A stretch of DNA of 64,000 nucleotides from Bemisia tabaci (GCF_918797505.1 NC_092801.1:14384001-14448000); one strand, 5' to 3'. Positions 11,513 through 23,184 are shown, counted from the first letter of the stretch. Numbers and translations are program-made. Notes: a model not told the origin generated them from the sequence alone.

Positions 11513-12084
11513 GGTACAATCGGGCGAGGATGATCGAGCGGGCGATGGAGTGGAACGTGCGGATGGTGTTCTACGACGAGGAGACCTGCTCGAGCTACCA
11601 CTGGGTCGTCTACTGGGTCACCGGGCGGGCCCCGCGACCCTGGCTCCACGTCCCCGGCCTCCGGAAGCACATGCACATCAACTGCCGGCTCCGCACCATC
11701 CAGGAGAGACCCCAGCCCGGGGACGATGACTGGCTCTACGACGACCCGAGAGAGGCCCTCGGCCCAATCCCGCCGGAACTGCTCCAGGAGGACGAGTTCG
11801 GATCGTCCGACGAGGAAGACGAGGGCCATGAAGAGTATCGACCGGATCATGACAGCCAAAATGACTGGCCTAGCCGAATGCTAAATCTTGGCTTTTGCGG
11901 GCTGATTGTTGAATCTGATAGACAAAAAACTTATAATTTAAAGTTGAACTTCTTTTTATCGGGCTGCATTTTGTTTGTTTATATTACCTTTTTCCCGATC
12001 ACTTGTTATCAGATTTTAGGCGATAGCTATTTCGATGTTACGTACACATCATCATCAGGTCACTTGGATTTGGTAAACACTTAA
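11513..12084 (+). CDS. LRAT-domain protein, exon C (catalytic Cys, acidic tail; 3' end in a transposon)
   Basis: Begins after the acceptor ctctgttgccag; its first two bases complete a Gly codon with exon B (phase match). The frame gives YNRARMIERAMEWNVRMVFY, then DEETCSSYHWVVYWVTGRAP. The latter aligns with the NCEHFv...ryG block of the LRAT family, so Cys of TCSSYHW is the candidate nucleophile, although the family's Asn and second His of that block are replaced. A Pro/Trp-rich stretch and an acidic tail (EEDEGHEEYRPDHD) follow. The stretch to about 11895 is markedly GC-rich. After that the frame crosses a family F fragment (11896-11926) and the left arm of family S before stopping at 12084. 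The last about 60 residues, including a hydrophobic segment, are therefore transposon-derived: an exonised tail, or a true 3' splice I could not find. A longer reading frame open from 11320 probably includes intron. Confidence 0.62.
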
Positions 12085-12890
12085 AGTCACATGGTATATT
12101 ATTAAAATTTACTAAAATGTATTAAAAACACTATTAAAACACTATTAAAATGCTCGTAGGTGCACTCGTCGCCGCGGACGCGTCCTTATCACCGGTTTTC
12201 CGGCCGTTGCGTCATCATTTTAGTGTTTACCAAATCCAAGTGGCCTGATGATGATGTGTACGTAACATCGAAATAGCTATTGCCTAAAATCTGATAACAA
12301 GTGATCGGGAGAAAGGTAATACAGTAGACTCTGGATTATCCGGATTAATTGGTGCCGGGCCCGATCCGGATGAAAAAGAAATCCGGATTAATAATAGTAA
12401 ACACAAACACCACCAACCAACACCACAGTATTCTTATTATGTATACATCATGTACATACCAACACGAATTTAAAAGGTTAACGCCAAACTGAACGACTCA
12501 ATGGTGATTGTGAATGGTAGCCGACAACGATAAATTACAATACAACGATTAAAGCGCGCAATGCGTGAAGTATTCATACAGTCTTGTAGCCGACTAATGT
12601 GCGTTTTAGGCTAACTAACCGACTGCACTGCGTTTGGCGTAATGCGAGAAGTATTTATGCAATCTAGTAGGCGCTAATGCGTTCCACGCCGACCTCACTG
12701 TTTGGCGCAATGCGTGAAGTATTCCTTCAGCCTTGCAGGCGCCAATATGCCTTGCGACCTGCTTCTCCGCGGATCCGCTCACTTATCGGAATGCGTACGT
12801 AGTTACATGGTTGCAAAATCGATCCAGATAATCCAGAGTCCGGATAATCCAGAGTCTACTGTATCAACAAATAAAAATACTGTTAGACAA
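11896..12890. mobile_element. Family F fragment and family S hairpin element
   Basis: 11896-11926 is the family F terminal word. 11958-12080 (CATCATCAGGTCACTTGGAT region) is repeated in reverse at 12220-12319, forming family S. The right arm of S is interrupted at 12320 by the pogo-like element and resumes at about 12864 (TCAACAAATAAAAATACTG). Confidence 0.7.
12322..12861. mobile_element. pogo/Tigger-like MITE in family S
   Basis: Perfect terminal repeats CAGTAGACTCTGGATTATCC, with a TA on each side (12320-12321 and 12862-12863) as the target-site duplication. This TIR type and TA duplication are typical of Tc1/mariner-related pogo elements. The interior (12556-12740) carries family E-like tandem units. 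Confidence 0.8.
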
Positions 12891-12991
12891 AAAAACAAAA
12901 ATAAAAAAAAAGGTCTGCACGGAGAAAAAAACTTCGTGCGTGGGACCCAAAGTTTAGGTCATGGATCTCTGAAGTTTTCAGATTGAGCATC

Positions 12992-13180
12992 TGAACGCTT
13001 TAGGTCCAGCTGTCGAGGTTTGGATCACAAATCTGAAACTTCAGTTCTTACATTTGAAGTACTTCAGTTTTCACATCCGAAAAACTTCGGTTCTCACATC
13101 TGAAGTACTTCAGACGTAGGAACTGAAGTTTCAGATGTGTGGTCCCAACCCCGACAGCTAGACCTAAAGTGTTCAGATGC
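12992..13180. mobile_element. Hairpin element rich in CTGAAGT words
   Basis: TTTAGGTCCAGCTGTCGAGG on the left is mirrored by CCCGACAGCTAGACCTAAAG on the right; the inner arms both contain ATCTGAAGTACTTCAG-like palindromes. Confidence 0.65.
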
Positions 13181-13389
13181 TTAATCGACAGGAACTCGGA
13201 AACGTCAAATGTATGTATTTACGCTGAAAAGAACCGCACTTACAAATAGATAAAATCAAAAGGGAACATGCACCTAGGTTTCACGTGCCTCTTCGATTGC
13301 ACTCATTTGCACACAGCTCGGTCCAGCACAAATCCATCTAAATAAAAAGTGAAACCCGCCGAGAAAATTGAAACAACGTCCAGCACTCC

Positions 13390-13547
13390 AATGACGTGGC
13401 ATGAATCGATTGTCGATATTTTCCCATTTGAAACTATGGTGGAAAATCGATTATTAAGGTGTCCGTTGCGAACACCCCGTTCATCGATCTTTTTCCTGTT
13501 TGAGTGGCAGATCAATCGATAAATCGCACAGCACACCACGCCACTTC
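13390..13547. mobile_element. Family G (hAT-like) MITE
   Basis: Palindromic, with AACACC/GGTGT centre, ATCGATT words and a CACACCACGCCAC end. Left end diverged. Confidence 0.65.
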
Positions 13548-13801
13548 ACTGCCGTGCTAGGAAGAACGCCGTATGAACATTCGAGAGTTGCCAAATTTCC
13601 TTCGATAGAATGTTCATTTTTGAGGAAAGTTATGAAGATTTTTCCTTGAAATTTTCAAAAACTTTAGGTGAAATTGCGAGCAAAATTTTCTGAAAAATTG
13701 GAAAGGAAATATTCACAAGTTCACTAGAGAATTCGTCCTTTATCGAAGGAAATTTGGCAACGCCTGTAGGATCATACGGCGTTTTTCTTTAGCACGGCAG
13801 T
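13548..13801. mobile_element. Family B MITE, full copy
   Basis: Ends CTGCCGTGCTAGGAAGAACG and CGTTTTTCTTTAGCACGGCA; arms continue with GTATGAACATTCGAGAGTTG. About 250 bases. The commonest family here. Confidence 0.8.
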
Positions 13802-14114
13802 GCAGTATTCCTGTTATGCGGCGCGACCTACGACCAATCTCCGTGGCTCAGCGTTGTCATTCATCGCCGACGTCGAAGAATTCGCCCTGGCGGGAACCCG
13901 TAGGAATCAGACGAGTGCTTTCGCTAATCGCCGGCAACGGAGCTTTCGGCGCGCCCCGCGACGGGAACTTGTGCCGCCGAAGTTTAAGGTCAGAGGTTGC
14001 GGCGCGGCCAGGAACAACGGAGCCTCCGCGATAAGTTTCGTTTCTCGACCTCCGCACAGTGAGGCAAGTTGGTGGGCTTGTTGCAAAATTCAGCTGAAGT
14101 AAAGGAAGAGTTAC
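13802..14114. other. GC-rich, CpG-rich stretch, no gene recognised
   Basis: Strikingly GC-rich (GCGGCGCGACC, GCGCCCCGCGACG) with three overlapping open frames, none with a family I know. It could be a promoter or non-coding exon, or a GC-rich repeat. Confidence 0.35.
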
Positions 14115-14503
14115 ACTGAAAAAAAATTCTCGGCGTTTTTACCAAGGTCCGTTGGTACCTTTACCATCTCACTATTTTACCAATTATTGGTAATTTAACC
14201 AAGACAGACTGGTAAGCTTACCTAGAAACCGGTATTTTTACTGTTTTTTTTCAGGTAAGAATACCACTTTTATTGGTAATCAATTCTCGGTATTTTTGCC
14301 ATTTTATCTCGGTAATTCTACCACAGTCGATAAAAAATATTGGCGAGAAAATTCAATTATTTCACCGAGATTTCTCGGTAATATTACCAATTCCATAAAT
14401 GGTAATTTTACCAAGAAAAAACTGGGATCAAATAGAACCCTGAATTCTTAGTAATTTTACCCTTTTCTCGGTAAATACACCGATATTTTTTTTTTCTGTG
14501 TAT
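14115..14503. mobile_element. Family C MITE (GGTAA-rich)
   Basis: Bounded by ACACTGAAAAAAAA and TTTTTTTTCTGTGT, and filled with TTACC/GGTAA words arranged symmetrically (CTCGGTAATTCTACCA). A reverse copy lies at 23777-24189. Confidence 0.8.
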
Positions 14504-14564
14504 GTGATTCGTGATGGGGGAAATATGTTTGAGAGGGGTTTCATCGATTTTCTTGGAAAAATTG

Positions 14565-15110
14565 TATCACGAATCACCCCTTATATAATTTATATCGTAA
14601 CAAAACGAACATTAAAATTGGCAATTCTAGTAAAAACTTCCATGTCCAACTTCATTCACGGCCATGTTTCACTCCACTGTCCGCAGCCTCTTTCTTCCCT
14701 TATTGGATGATAAACCTTGAAGTTCTAGGTCACCAATTCGGGATATACATTTACTTCGACTTCTCAATGGGTAAAAAGTTGCATATCTACAAGATGAAGG
14801 AGAACATGGTTTCTTTTTCGCTGACGCAGAGAGTTTAACGCAAGAGTAAAGAAGGTAGATGGGCGGACGAAACTCATAACACAAGTATTTCGACTTCCAA
14901 GAGGTACAATTGCATATTCACAGAATGTATACACAATTTATATTGTAACAAAATAAACATCAACATTTGCAATTTACCAAGCAATAAAAATCTCATGGCA
15001 TAAAATTCTCATGTCCAACTTCTTTCAAAGCCTTGTTTCACAGTGCGATGCCTCTCACTTCCCTAGTCGGGTGATAAAGCTCGGAGTTTTAAGTCCACAG
15101 TTCGTAAGTA
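14565..15110. repeat. Two direct copies of an M/O-type repeat
   Basis: The stretch at 14570-14745 (TATAATTTATATCGTAACAA ... TGATAAACCTTGAAGTTCTA) recurs diverged at 14930-15105, about 360 bases apart; family O words (AACATGGTTTCTTTTTCGCT) lie between them. Confidence 0.55.
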
Positions 15111-15284
15111 AAATACGAATGGATGCGCATTGATCTTTGATCACAGACGAAGTATTCCTAGAATTCCTTCACATTTTAAGTTTGATCACCTCGGGGGTCC
15201 ATGTTAGGGTCGACAGGAATGCCATGTTAAAAATGAACGTCGTGGCAGCCTTCAGACTTCGCTCAGATTTGCTTTGGTAAAAAA

Positions 15285-15655
15285 ACAATCTCGCTGGAAA
15301 AATTGAGAATATTTTCCTTCCAATTTTTTAGGCAATTTTGTTCGCAAATTGATCTGAGATACCTAAAAATTTCAAGGAGAAATATGGATGATTTTCCTCA
15401 GGAATGATTATATTATCGGGGGAAATTTGGCAGAATTTAAATGCTCCAACTGCGTACTTCCTTATTATCACGTAAGCAGAATACATTTTACAAATGCGTA
15501 CAGTTATTCTACCGTGCTAAGGAAGAACGCCGTATGAGCCATCAGGCGTTGTCAAATTTCCTGCGAAAATCAAAAATTTCCACAAAAACTTGTGGATACT
15601 TATCCTTCGATTTTTTAGAGGATTTCGCTCGTAAATCGATCTAAAAAGCCAGGGC
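15285..15655. mobile_element. Family B MITE pieces
   Basis: 15285-15440 is the right-hand half of a diverged copy; 15510-15645 is the left half of another (GTGCTAAGGAAGAACGCCGT). Both break off before their mirror halves. Confidence 0.6.
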
Positions 15656-16670
15656 AGGATTTACCTACTTGCTGCCCATGGGCCGCCTATATTTTGCCGC
15701 CCCCATCTCATTCGTTTTGAAACATCCATAAAAACCGTCAAGTGAACGTGCCGGAGGGAGAGGGATGCATAAGACGCGTTTACTCGTGTTGGATACATTT
15801 TTTGCGGAAGCCGCTGTCAACACTACTAGCAACAATTCACGGAACTTGGCGCGAAAGTTAAGTTCCGTAAACCTGTCTCTGTGTGGACAGTGCCTTCCAT
15901 TAATAAGAAAATGAACGAAAAAATTATGAAAGAACAATCATAAACGTGGTTCAATAATTTTAACTTCTGCCGTCGCGCCGTGCTGATCGCACTTTGGCGC
16001 AATGCGTGAAGTATTCCTACACTCTTGTAGGCGCAATGCCTTTCACGCCGACCGCTGCTGAACGCACTGTAATTGACGCAATGCGTGAAGTATTCATGCA
16101 GTCTTGTAGGCGCTATGCGTTACACGGCGACCGCTGCTGAACGCACTGTGTTTGACGCTATGCGCGAAATATTCATGCAGTCTCGTAGGCGCTTATATGT
16201 GTTACATGGCGACCGCCGCGCCGAGGGCCTCTCCTTTTCATCTCAAATCTTCGTCATCATTGCTCTCTGCGCCGCGCCGCTCCAGGCCGAATTGCTTGTT
16301 TGGTTTCTCTCTCAACTAGACTAATGCAAGGGCAGCCAATCTTCTGACACAAAAATGTCACTGACAAAATTCAGATTCCAATGTCAGACCAAAACGGCCA
16401 AGAATGTTCATTAGTGAGCGTTCTGGCAAAATTGCGTGTTTGGTTTCTCTCATAACTAGACCAATTAAAGGTGCTGTCTTTTGTATCGCCGCAAAACGAA
16501 AAAATTAGAAATTACGATATTCACAGGAAATGCAAGATTTTGTCGCCTTTTCCCGTTTGCAATTTATTTTTTTACCTGCATTTAAAAAAAAAATTGCAAA
16601 ATTTGCCACCCCCTAAATTTGCGCCATGGGCCGCGGCCCATATGGTCACCCCCTTGATCCGTCCCTGTAA
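15650..16670 (-). mobile_element. Family E element, reverse copy, with insertion
   Basis: Ends GGGCAGGATTTACCTACTTG and CCCCCTTGATCCGTCCCTG. Tandem units at about 15990-16200. About 120 bases at 16320-16440 have no counterpart in the other copies and split a repeated TTGTTTGGTTTCTCTC word. Confidence 0.7.
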
Positions 16671-17502
16671 AAACCTGAAAATTTCAACTCGAGGTTTAAT
16701 GACCAGTTGGTTCCACAGACCAAGTCCACCGATTCGCAACAACTTCCGAAGTAAAGTGCTCGCCCTGGATTTCATTCACCATCGTTTCAAATCGTTCTGA
16801 ATTATGACGATATGTGTTAATCTAATTTTACCATCGACTTGTAACTAGATGACCTATTTCCGAGCCATTTAGAATCCTCGAAATATTCAGGCGTTCCGCT
16901 ATACGTCTTATTCATATTTTCCGCCGATCCTCTTAGACTATCCTGTGAGGCTTGGCAGGTTTGTAAATACCCTCAAGAAACTTTATCACGCATTGATTTT
17001 TGTTACCGTTATGCATTTTTAACAAAGTGAAGGATAGGTAATGATTTTCCAAGAGAATGCCAGCGAAATGTATGGTGAAAATGATTTATTCCAAATAACG
17101 TATAAGTTGAGAATTACTCATTCACTTGAATTCAAATCTTTCTCTGGGTTTTTCTGAAATTATTTTCACCATTTTGTGAATATATGTCAGTGGTAGAAAG
17201 TTCTATCAGAGAAAACCCACTGAGATTTTCCCGTCAACGGCCAGAATTGAAGCGCAGAAAACCACAAAATTGCACAGTCTCGTGGTGCTTTTAAGAGCCA
17301 TAGAGTTTCGTTTCTGCATGTTTACTCTCTAACGGCTCCAGCGAGTGAAATTAATTAAACCATGGTAGGTAATTAATATGCAGGATCCGTTTTATGGGAA
17401 CTTTTTGTCAAGTCCCCTTCACCGCCATGCAAATCAGCTATTCTGGAAACTTGAATTACAGAAGCGAGTTGTCAGATTTCATCACAATTTTAAGATACTA
17501 CA
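16671..17502. other. No gene recognised
   Basis: Mixed-composition spacer. No exon with good splice signals seen. Confidence 0.35.
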
Positions 17503-20443
17503 GATCAGTTTCGCTGGTCACAGAATTTTGTTTTAATGCTTGATTCTTCTAGATCTGCTAAAAATGATCAATCCAAACAGCAACTTTCTACGTTGGATAT
17601 TAATCGAAATATCGCGCATTGAAAAAATTCGGTTTATGACGTCATCCACCAAGATAGTGCATATCATGGTTTCTTCCACCTTGCTTTCATCCAAAGAGGG
17701 TTATTCAAAATCGGCGATTTTACCCTACGCTTGGATTTTGCCCGGAGTTGGATATGTTGTTCCCTATCACAAGACACGCCTTTTTCCGGCATTGGCAAGT
17801 TCACCCGAAATTTTTCCCGCGCGCTACAGCGTTGCCAAGTTGAAAACAGGCAAATTCCGTAAGTGGCATCAAAATTGAGCTATGAAGTTGCGGTTTTAAC
17901 GAAAATTCTCTAAAAATTACGCACTTTTAGGATATGACCATGTTTTTAATGTCGCATTAATTTTAACATGCATTATTGCCAAATTTCCGATTTTTAAATT
18001 CGACAAATGCTACATATTCGCAAATACCCAAAAAAGCTATCTTCAAATTTGAATAAAAAGTTGTCTAATCGATAGTTCGTTCGATTCCGCATCCATCGAT
18101 ATATTATAGCTCGCTGGGAAACTTTTGGTTCGCGAGATATCATCATTTTTGTGAACAGCTTTATGGAGCGACGACGCTTTTTGAGTCCGGGCGGATAGAA
18201 ATTTTAGCCTCCAAAAACACCGGGTAGCATTAATTCCATGGTTTCCTATGTAATTTTTGGCGCTGAATCCGAATTTGACCATTTCATAAAAAAATTGTCA
18301 CCAAGATGTTGCCAAATTTGGCAAAAATTGCTTAAAATCGGCCTTTTTGGCGGATTGTAGCCTGTGACTTGCCAGGAGTTGATCAGACGACAAAATTGGT
18401 TATTTCCACAGTTAAAACTCGTTAAACTATCTACAAGCTGAGTCAAATTCTTTCTGCTCACGGTAAAATTAAACGCGCGACAAGCAGCAAACTGAAAAAA
18501 AGACACCAAAATTGGCGCTTTTTGCGGTTTTTGTCGTAAGTTTCTTGTTTTCCGATTAAGAGAATGTTTCTTAGGAAAATCCTAATTACGCCGAGTGTAA
18601 CGACAAACTATTGTATTGTTACATATATAGATAAAGAGCCGCTTTAACAGCGGTCTCTCGGGCCCCGCGACGCCTAACCGCCATTGTCCCTTGTCCACCC
18701 ACAGGTCCTCAGTAATTTAGAGCGCCCTTGTTCCTTTTTAAGCCCCTTATTGTCCTTTCCTGGGCGTCTTCTTCAGTTTGGTGTCGTTACTTTTTTCTAT
18801 TAAACTCCATTATCTCAGAATTATAAAATAAAATTGTATTCTAAATATAGGGTAATGAATAATAACGGTCAAATACCGCCAAAATTCAACGATTTGTACG
18901 TAATTTTGGCAATATTGCAATGCGTCTTGTCTTGTTTTAATGAAGTCTGTCTGAGGAGTACATTTTATTCATTAATTTTTAACAGAAAATTTTCCATTAT
19001 TGTTTCAAAATGTGGTTTATTGACACGATTCGATAAAACTCACTATTTTATGAATTTTTCCTCTCTGAACTAAATACCCTAGTTATTAGTATATATCTAA
19101 GTTGAAAATTAAATTATTCTACAGAAGTGTATTATTTTGCAAGAGAGATACATTTATAAAATTTAAAAATAAGAGGTGAACAAAGAATATAGGACAATAA
19201 TATCGAAAAAACCAGCGAAAATTAAAGTATTTTGTTTAAGCTTGGCAACATTGGAATATGTTCGATCTTATTTTATTGTTCAATTTTATTAAATTCTGCT
19301 CATGTTGTTCATTAGTATAGTCAAGAAACATTCTCTTAATCGGAAAACAAGAAACTTACGACAAAAACCGCAAAAAGCGCCAATTTTGGTGTCTTTTTTT
19401 CAGTTTGCTGCTTGTCGCGCGTTTAATTTTACCGTGAGCAGAAAGAATTTGACTCAGCTTGTAGATAGTTTAACGAGTTTTAACTGTGGAAATAACCAAT
19501 TTTGTCGTCTGATCAACTCCTGGCAAGTCACAGGCTACAATCCGCCAAAAAGGCCGATTTTAAGCAATTTTTGCCAAATTTGGCAACATCTTGGTGACAA
19601 TTTTTTTATGAAATGGTCAAATTCGGATTCAGCGCCAAAAATTACATAGGAAACCATGGAATTAATGCTACCCGGTGTTTTTGGAGGCTAAAATTTCTAT
19701 CCGCCCGGACTCAAAAAGCGTCGTCGCTCCATAAAGCTGTTCACAAAAATGATGATATCTCGCGAACCAAAAGTTTCCCAGCGAGCTATAATATATCGAT
19801 GGATGCGGAATCGAACGAACTATCGATTAGACAACTTTTTATTCAAATTTGAAGATAGCTTTTTTGGGTATTTGCGAATATGTAGCATTTGTCGAATTTA
19901 AAAATCGGAAATTTGGCAATAATGCATGTTAAAATTAATGCGACATTAAAAACATGGTCATATCCTAAAAGTGCGTAATTTTTAGAGAATTTTCGTTAAA
20001 ACCGCAACTTCATAGCTCAATTTTGATGCCACTTACGGAATTTGCCTGTTTTCAACTTGGCAACGCTGTAGCGCGCGGGAAAAATTTCGGGTGAACTTGC
20101 CAATGCCGGAAAAAGGCGTGTCTTGTGATAGGGAACAACATATCCAACTCCGGGCAAAATCCAAGCGTAGGGTAAAATCGCCGATTTTGAAAAACCCTCT
20201 TTTACATTGAGTAACCAGTGCAGTGTATATGTGTGTCTCCTTGAATGATGAGACCAAGGTGGAAGAAACCAAGGGTGTCACTACCGCGGTGGATGACGTC
20301 AAAACCCGAATTTTTCAAGGCGCCATATCTCGGTTAATATTGGACGTGTGTAGTTGGTATGTCGTCAGATCTGATTATTTTTAGTGAATCTACAAGAATC
20401 AAGCATCAAAACACGATTCTGTGACCAGCACAACTGACCCACT
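17503..20443. mobile_element. Giant snap-back (fold-back) element
   Basis: The inner arms 17695-18572 and 19323-20200 are reverse complements with a constant pairing sum of 37895, meaning 878 bp with no net indel and very few mismatches (for example at 17703). The loop is 18573-19322. Outer arms (17503-17694 and 20201-20443) still match but with substitutions and an indel of about 55 bases. Single-arm relatives occur at 61220-61400 and around 56038-56215 (split by the LINE), so this is a repeat family, not a unique palindrome. Open frames in it are mirror copies of one another and look non-coding. Confidence 0.85.
18573..19322. other. Loop of the snap-back element
   Basis: 750 bases unique between the arms. 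The left part has a GC-richer block (18640-18780) with no coding sense that I can see; the rest is very AT-rich. Two stretches (about 18850-18990 and 19190-19310) resemble each other weakly, as if from an old internal duplication. Confidence 0.4.
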
Positions 20444-20699
20444 CTTTGAGTCAAGAGTTTGCGATTTGAACATGTGTCTCTGAATATACACAATTAAAAA
20501 TGTGTATGTTTATGGTTACTTTGCGTTACTAAGAGTCACTACATTCGGTCAGATCAACCGAAAGGACTTACGGTGACCAACCGAAGTTTTGGTTAGATCG
20601 ACCAAAACTGTAGGTTCTTCTGATTCTTCTACAGGAAGAAGAAAGTTTCATGCTGAACTAATGTACTCTTGTTTCTCTCTATGATGTCACTTAGAGCTT

Positions 20700-20810
20700 G
20701 CGACTTTCGAGTGGCGAGCGTGTTAGACTAGTGGACTATCACTAATGCGAAGCAGGTTTGATCCTGGTGGCTATTGCGCCTGATTTTTAACGAGGTTGCG
20801 AATTCTCAAC
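20700..20810 (+). repeat. Degenerate tRNA-like head
   Basis: A-box-like TTAGACTAGTGG (about 20729) and B-box-like GGTTTGATCCTGG (about 20756) at tRNA-like spacing, without a folding acceptor stem. Possibly an old SINE head. Confidence 0.3.
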
Positions 20811-20822
20811 CCAAGGATTTAA

Positions 20823-21264
20823 GGTAATTCGATGGACGCCATATTTTGTGTCAGAACGGCATGCGATATATCGCATCAATTGGTTCCATTTTTTCAGCTA
20901 CTCGTCATGTTTCTCCAATTTTGAGATTGCAATTCTGTTTTCAGGGGACTAAAGCACTCACCTACCAATTTTAACGAAGAAATTCAGCGTAATAAAGGCG
21001 TGGTTTTTTCAGAGAGAAAACATCGCATTCGATACTGATATCGAAACTGCACTCGAATGCGAGGTTTTCTCTCTAAAAGAGTCACGCCTTTATTACGTTG
21101 AATTTCTTTGTTAAAATTGGTAAGTGAGTGCTTTCGTCTCCTGACAACAGAACTGCGATCTCAAAATTGGAAAAAAATGACGAGTAGCTGAAATAATGGA
21201 ACCAATTGATGCGATACATCGCATGCCACTCTGACACAAAATATGGCGTCCATCGAATCACCTG
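20823..21264. mobile_element. Family K hairpin MITE
   Basis: Ends TTCGATGGACGCCATATTTT and its complement; arms of about 200 bases and a centre around GATATCGAAACTGCA. One arm end recurs at 36880-36962. Confidence 0.8.
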
Positions 21265-21399
21265 ATTATTTTTTTTTCCGTGATACGTATTCTTGACTCT
21301 TATGAGGTCTCTACTAGCACGGCTCTTTATATAATAGGAATTTGCGATTTTTTCCTCCAATTTGGCGACAATGCAGAGTGATCGTGGAGTTGGCTGGAA

Positions 21400-21690
21400 A
21401 ACTCAAGTTCAAAAGTGATGAAAGGTCGTGGCAACGGGAGGTCTTAATTATTTGCGCAGCCACCTCGCCGCCCTCCCGGCAAAAGGGCGTAACTGCACTC
21501 CGCGATGAACCTTGTAGTCCGTATAACTCAATGCTTTTCCGGGCTCATCTCAATGTTGTGTAGTTGTGCCCTTATGTCAGCCAAGCGACGACTTGACACA
21601 CAGTGCACGGCCATCCGAAAGTCGGTGCTTTCATTGAACTTTCACGGAATTGTCAGCCATGTTGATCTCGCGCTTGGTTGTGTACTGTCG
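21400..21690. other. GC-richer stretch, no gene recognised
   Basis: Open frames exist (to 21563 and 21744) but run into the family G element; no family known. Confidence 0.3.
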
Positions 21691-21696
21691 TATTTT

Positions 21697-21860
21697 GTGT
21701 GTGTGTGCTATGCGATATATCGATTGATCTGCCATTTAAACTGACGGGAAAGGATCGATAGACAGGGTGTTCGGAACGAACATTTTAGTAATCGATTCTG
21801 TGCCACAGCTTCAAATGGGGAAATATCGATAATTGATACTGGTTTTGTGAACTCTCTATC
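21697..21860. mobile_element. Family G MITE, diverged copy
   Basis: GCGATATATCGATTGATCTG, CAGGGTGTTCGGAACGAACA and AATCGATTCT words in family order; ends decayed. Confidence 0.6.
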
Positions 21861-23180
21861 TTATCGATGGGTGTTTGAAAGAATAACAGAAATAATTGCC
21901 TGAAAAAGAAAATACTATTGATTAAAAAAAAAAAAAGTACTTACTTTCACCCAAAAATATAACAATTTATGAGCTTTTTTGTGCAGAACCGTTGAAAAAA
22001 CTTGGATTAGAATTGAATTTTACATTTTAAACAATAGGAACGATCACTGTGGAATTTTCCAAAATTTAGAGATGAATAGATGATTGTAATATTGAATGGA
22101 TGATTTGTAATGAAGATAGGGTATTATTCATGATCAACAATACTACTCTAACTATACTCTGAATGAATTCGAACCTTGTCTTAAAACTTCAATTAAAAGA
22201 ATTTTGTATCATAGTGTATACACTATGGTAAAAATTATCATGCACATATTTTCTGTGACACTAAAAAATGCTACTTTCAGTCATTATTTATGACGATTAG
22301 ATGCATGTACAAATGCATGCAAATACAACTACGTCCCCGCCACGCCAGGGTAGGGTAGGCTTTAAAAATGACCCAGGATGTAATGATTGATGCATCATTT
22401 ATCAGCCGCGGATTCAGGCAACCAGACCATGAAGCACGGGATATGCATACCGCGCTTAAAATGTATTGATCCTATAACATGAGTCCCTTCTTTCATAAAT
22501 TAACTGTCGCATTATGATGTATTTATTGATAATCGATTCAGATGCTTCATCGCTGAGTACAAATTAGACAAATAAAACACGTGATACGACTATTCCGACA
22601 TCAAAGTAGGTAAAATTGCATATATTTAAAAACGAAGGAGATTTTAAACCTCTCCAGCAGACTCAGAGACTTAAACGCTGGATTAGAAAAGTTGAATGGG
22701 GTTTAAAACGCCTGATCCAACTGTTTCGCTTCTCAAGTCAGTTATTGCACATCAACACAATGAAGAGGAGCATCGTCTCTTACCACTAGAGCAGAGACTC
22801 TACCCTTTTCAAGTCAAAGTAACACGATCATTTTTGCAATTTTACCGATGTAAAGTTTACTTAGTTGGCTGTCACTCACGGGTATAGCCGATTTATTTCA
22901 GCATTCCTAGGGTTAAATGTTGATTGAAGATCGATGAACAGAATAGAAAGGAAAGTTCCTAAAAAGTTTCCAACCACGCCATATAATAGGTCTAAATAGC
23001 AGGTTTTATGAGCTCTATAAGGAAGATGGCGTATTGACAGAATTCAAAATTTAAAAATGTTGTCCTACATGGAAACATTGCTCAATTCAGAGGGAGGGGG
23101 CGCAGACTCACCATTGATTTCTTCACGACCTACTATTAGTCGAAATATTTGTCTATACCTACATCGAAACGATTTCATAA
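21861..23180. other. No gene recognised
   Basis: About 1.3 kb of AT-rich DNA. Neither strand shows a credible exon or repeat terminus. Confidence 0.35.
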
Positions 23181-23184
23181 TAGG

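Noticed and set aside
11380..11859. Minus-strand ORF of 159 residues opposite the LRAT exon
   Set aside because: Shadow of the GC-rich plus-strand exon, which has splice phase and motif support.
17540..20302. Paired ORFs (for example 18246-18509 minus and 19302-19649 plus) as a duplicated gene
   Set aside because: They are mirror copies inside a fold-back element, with no start context, domain or codon pattern of a gene.
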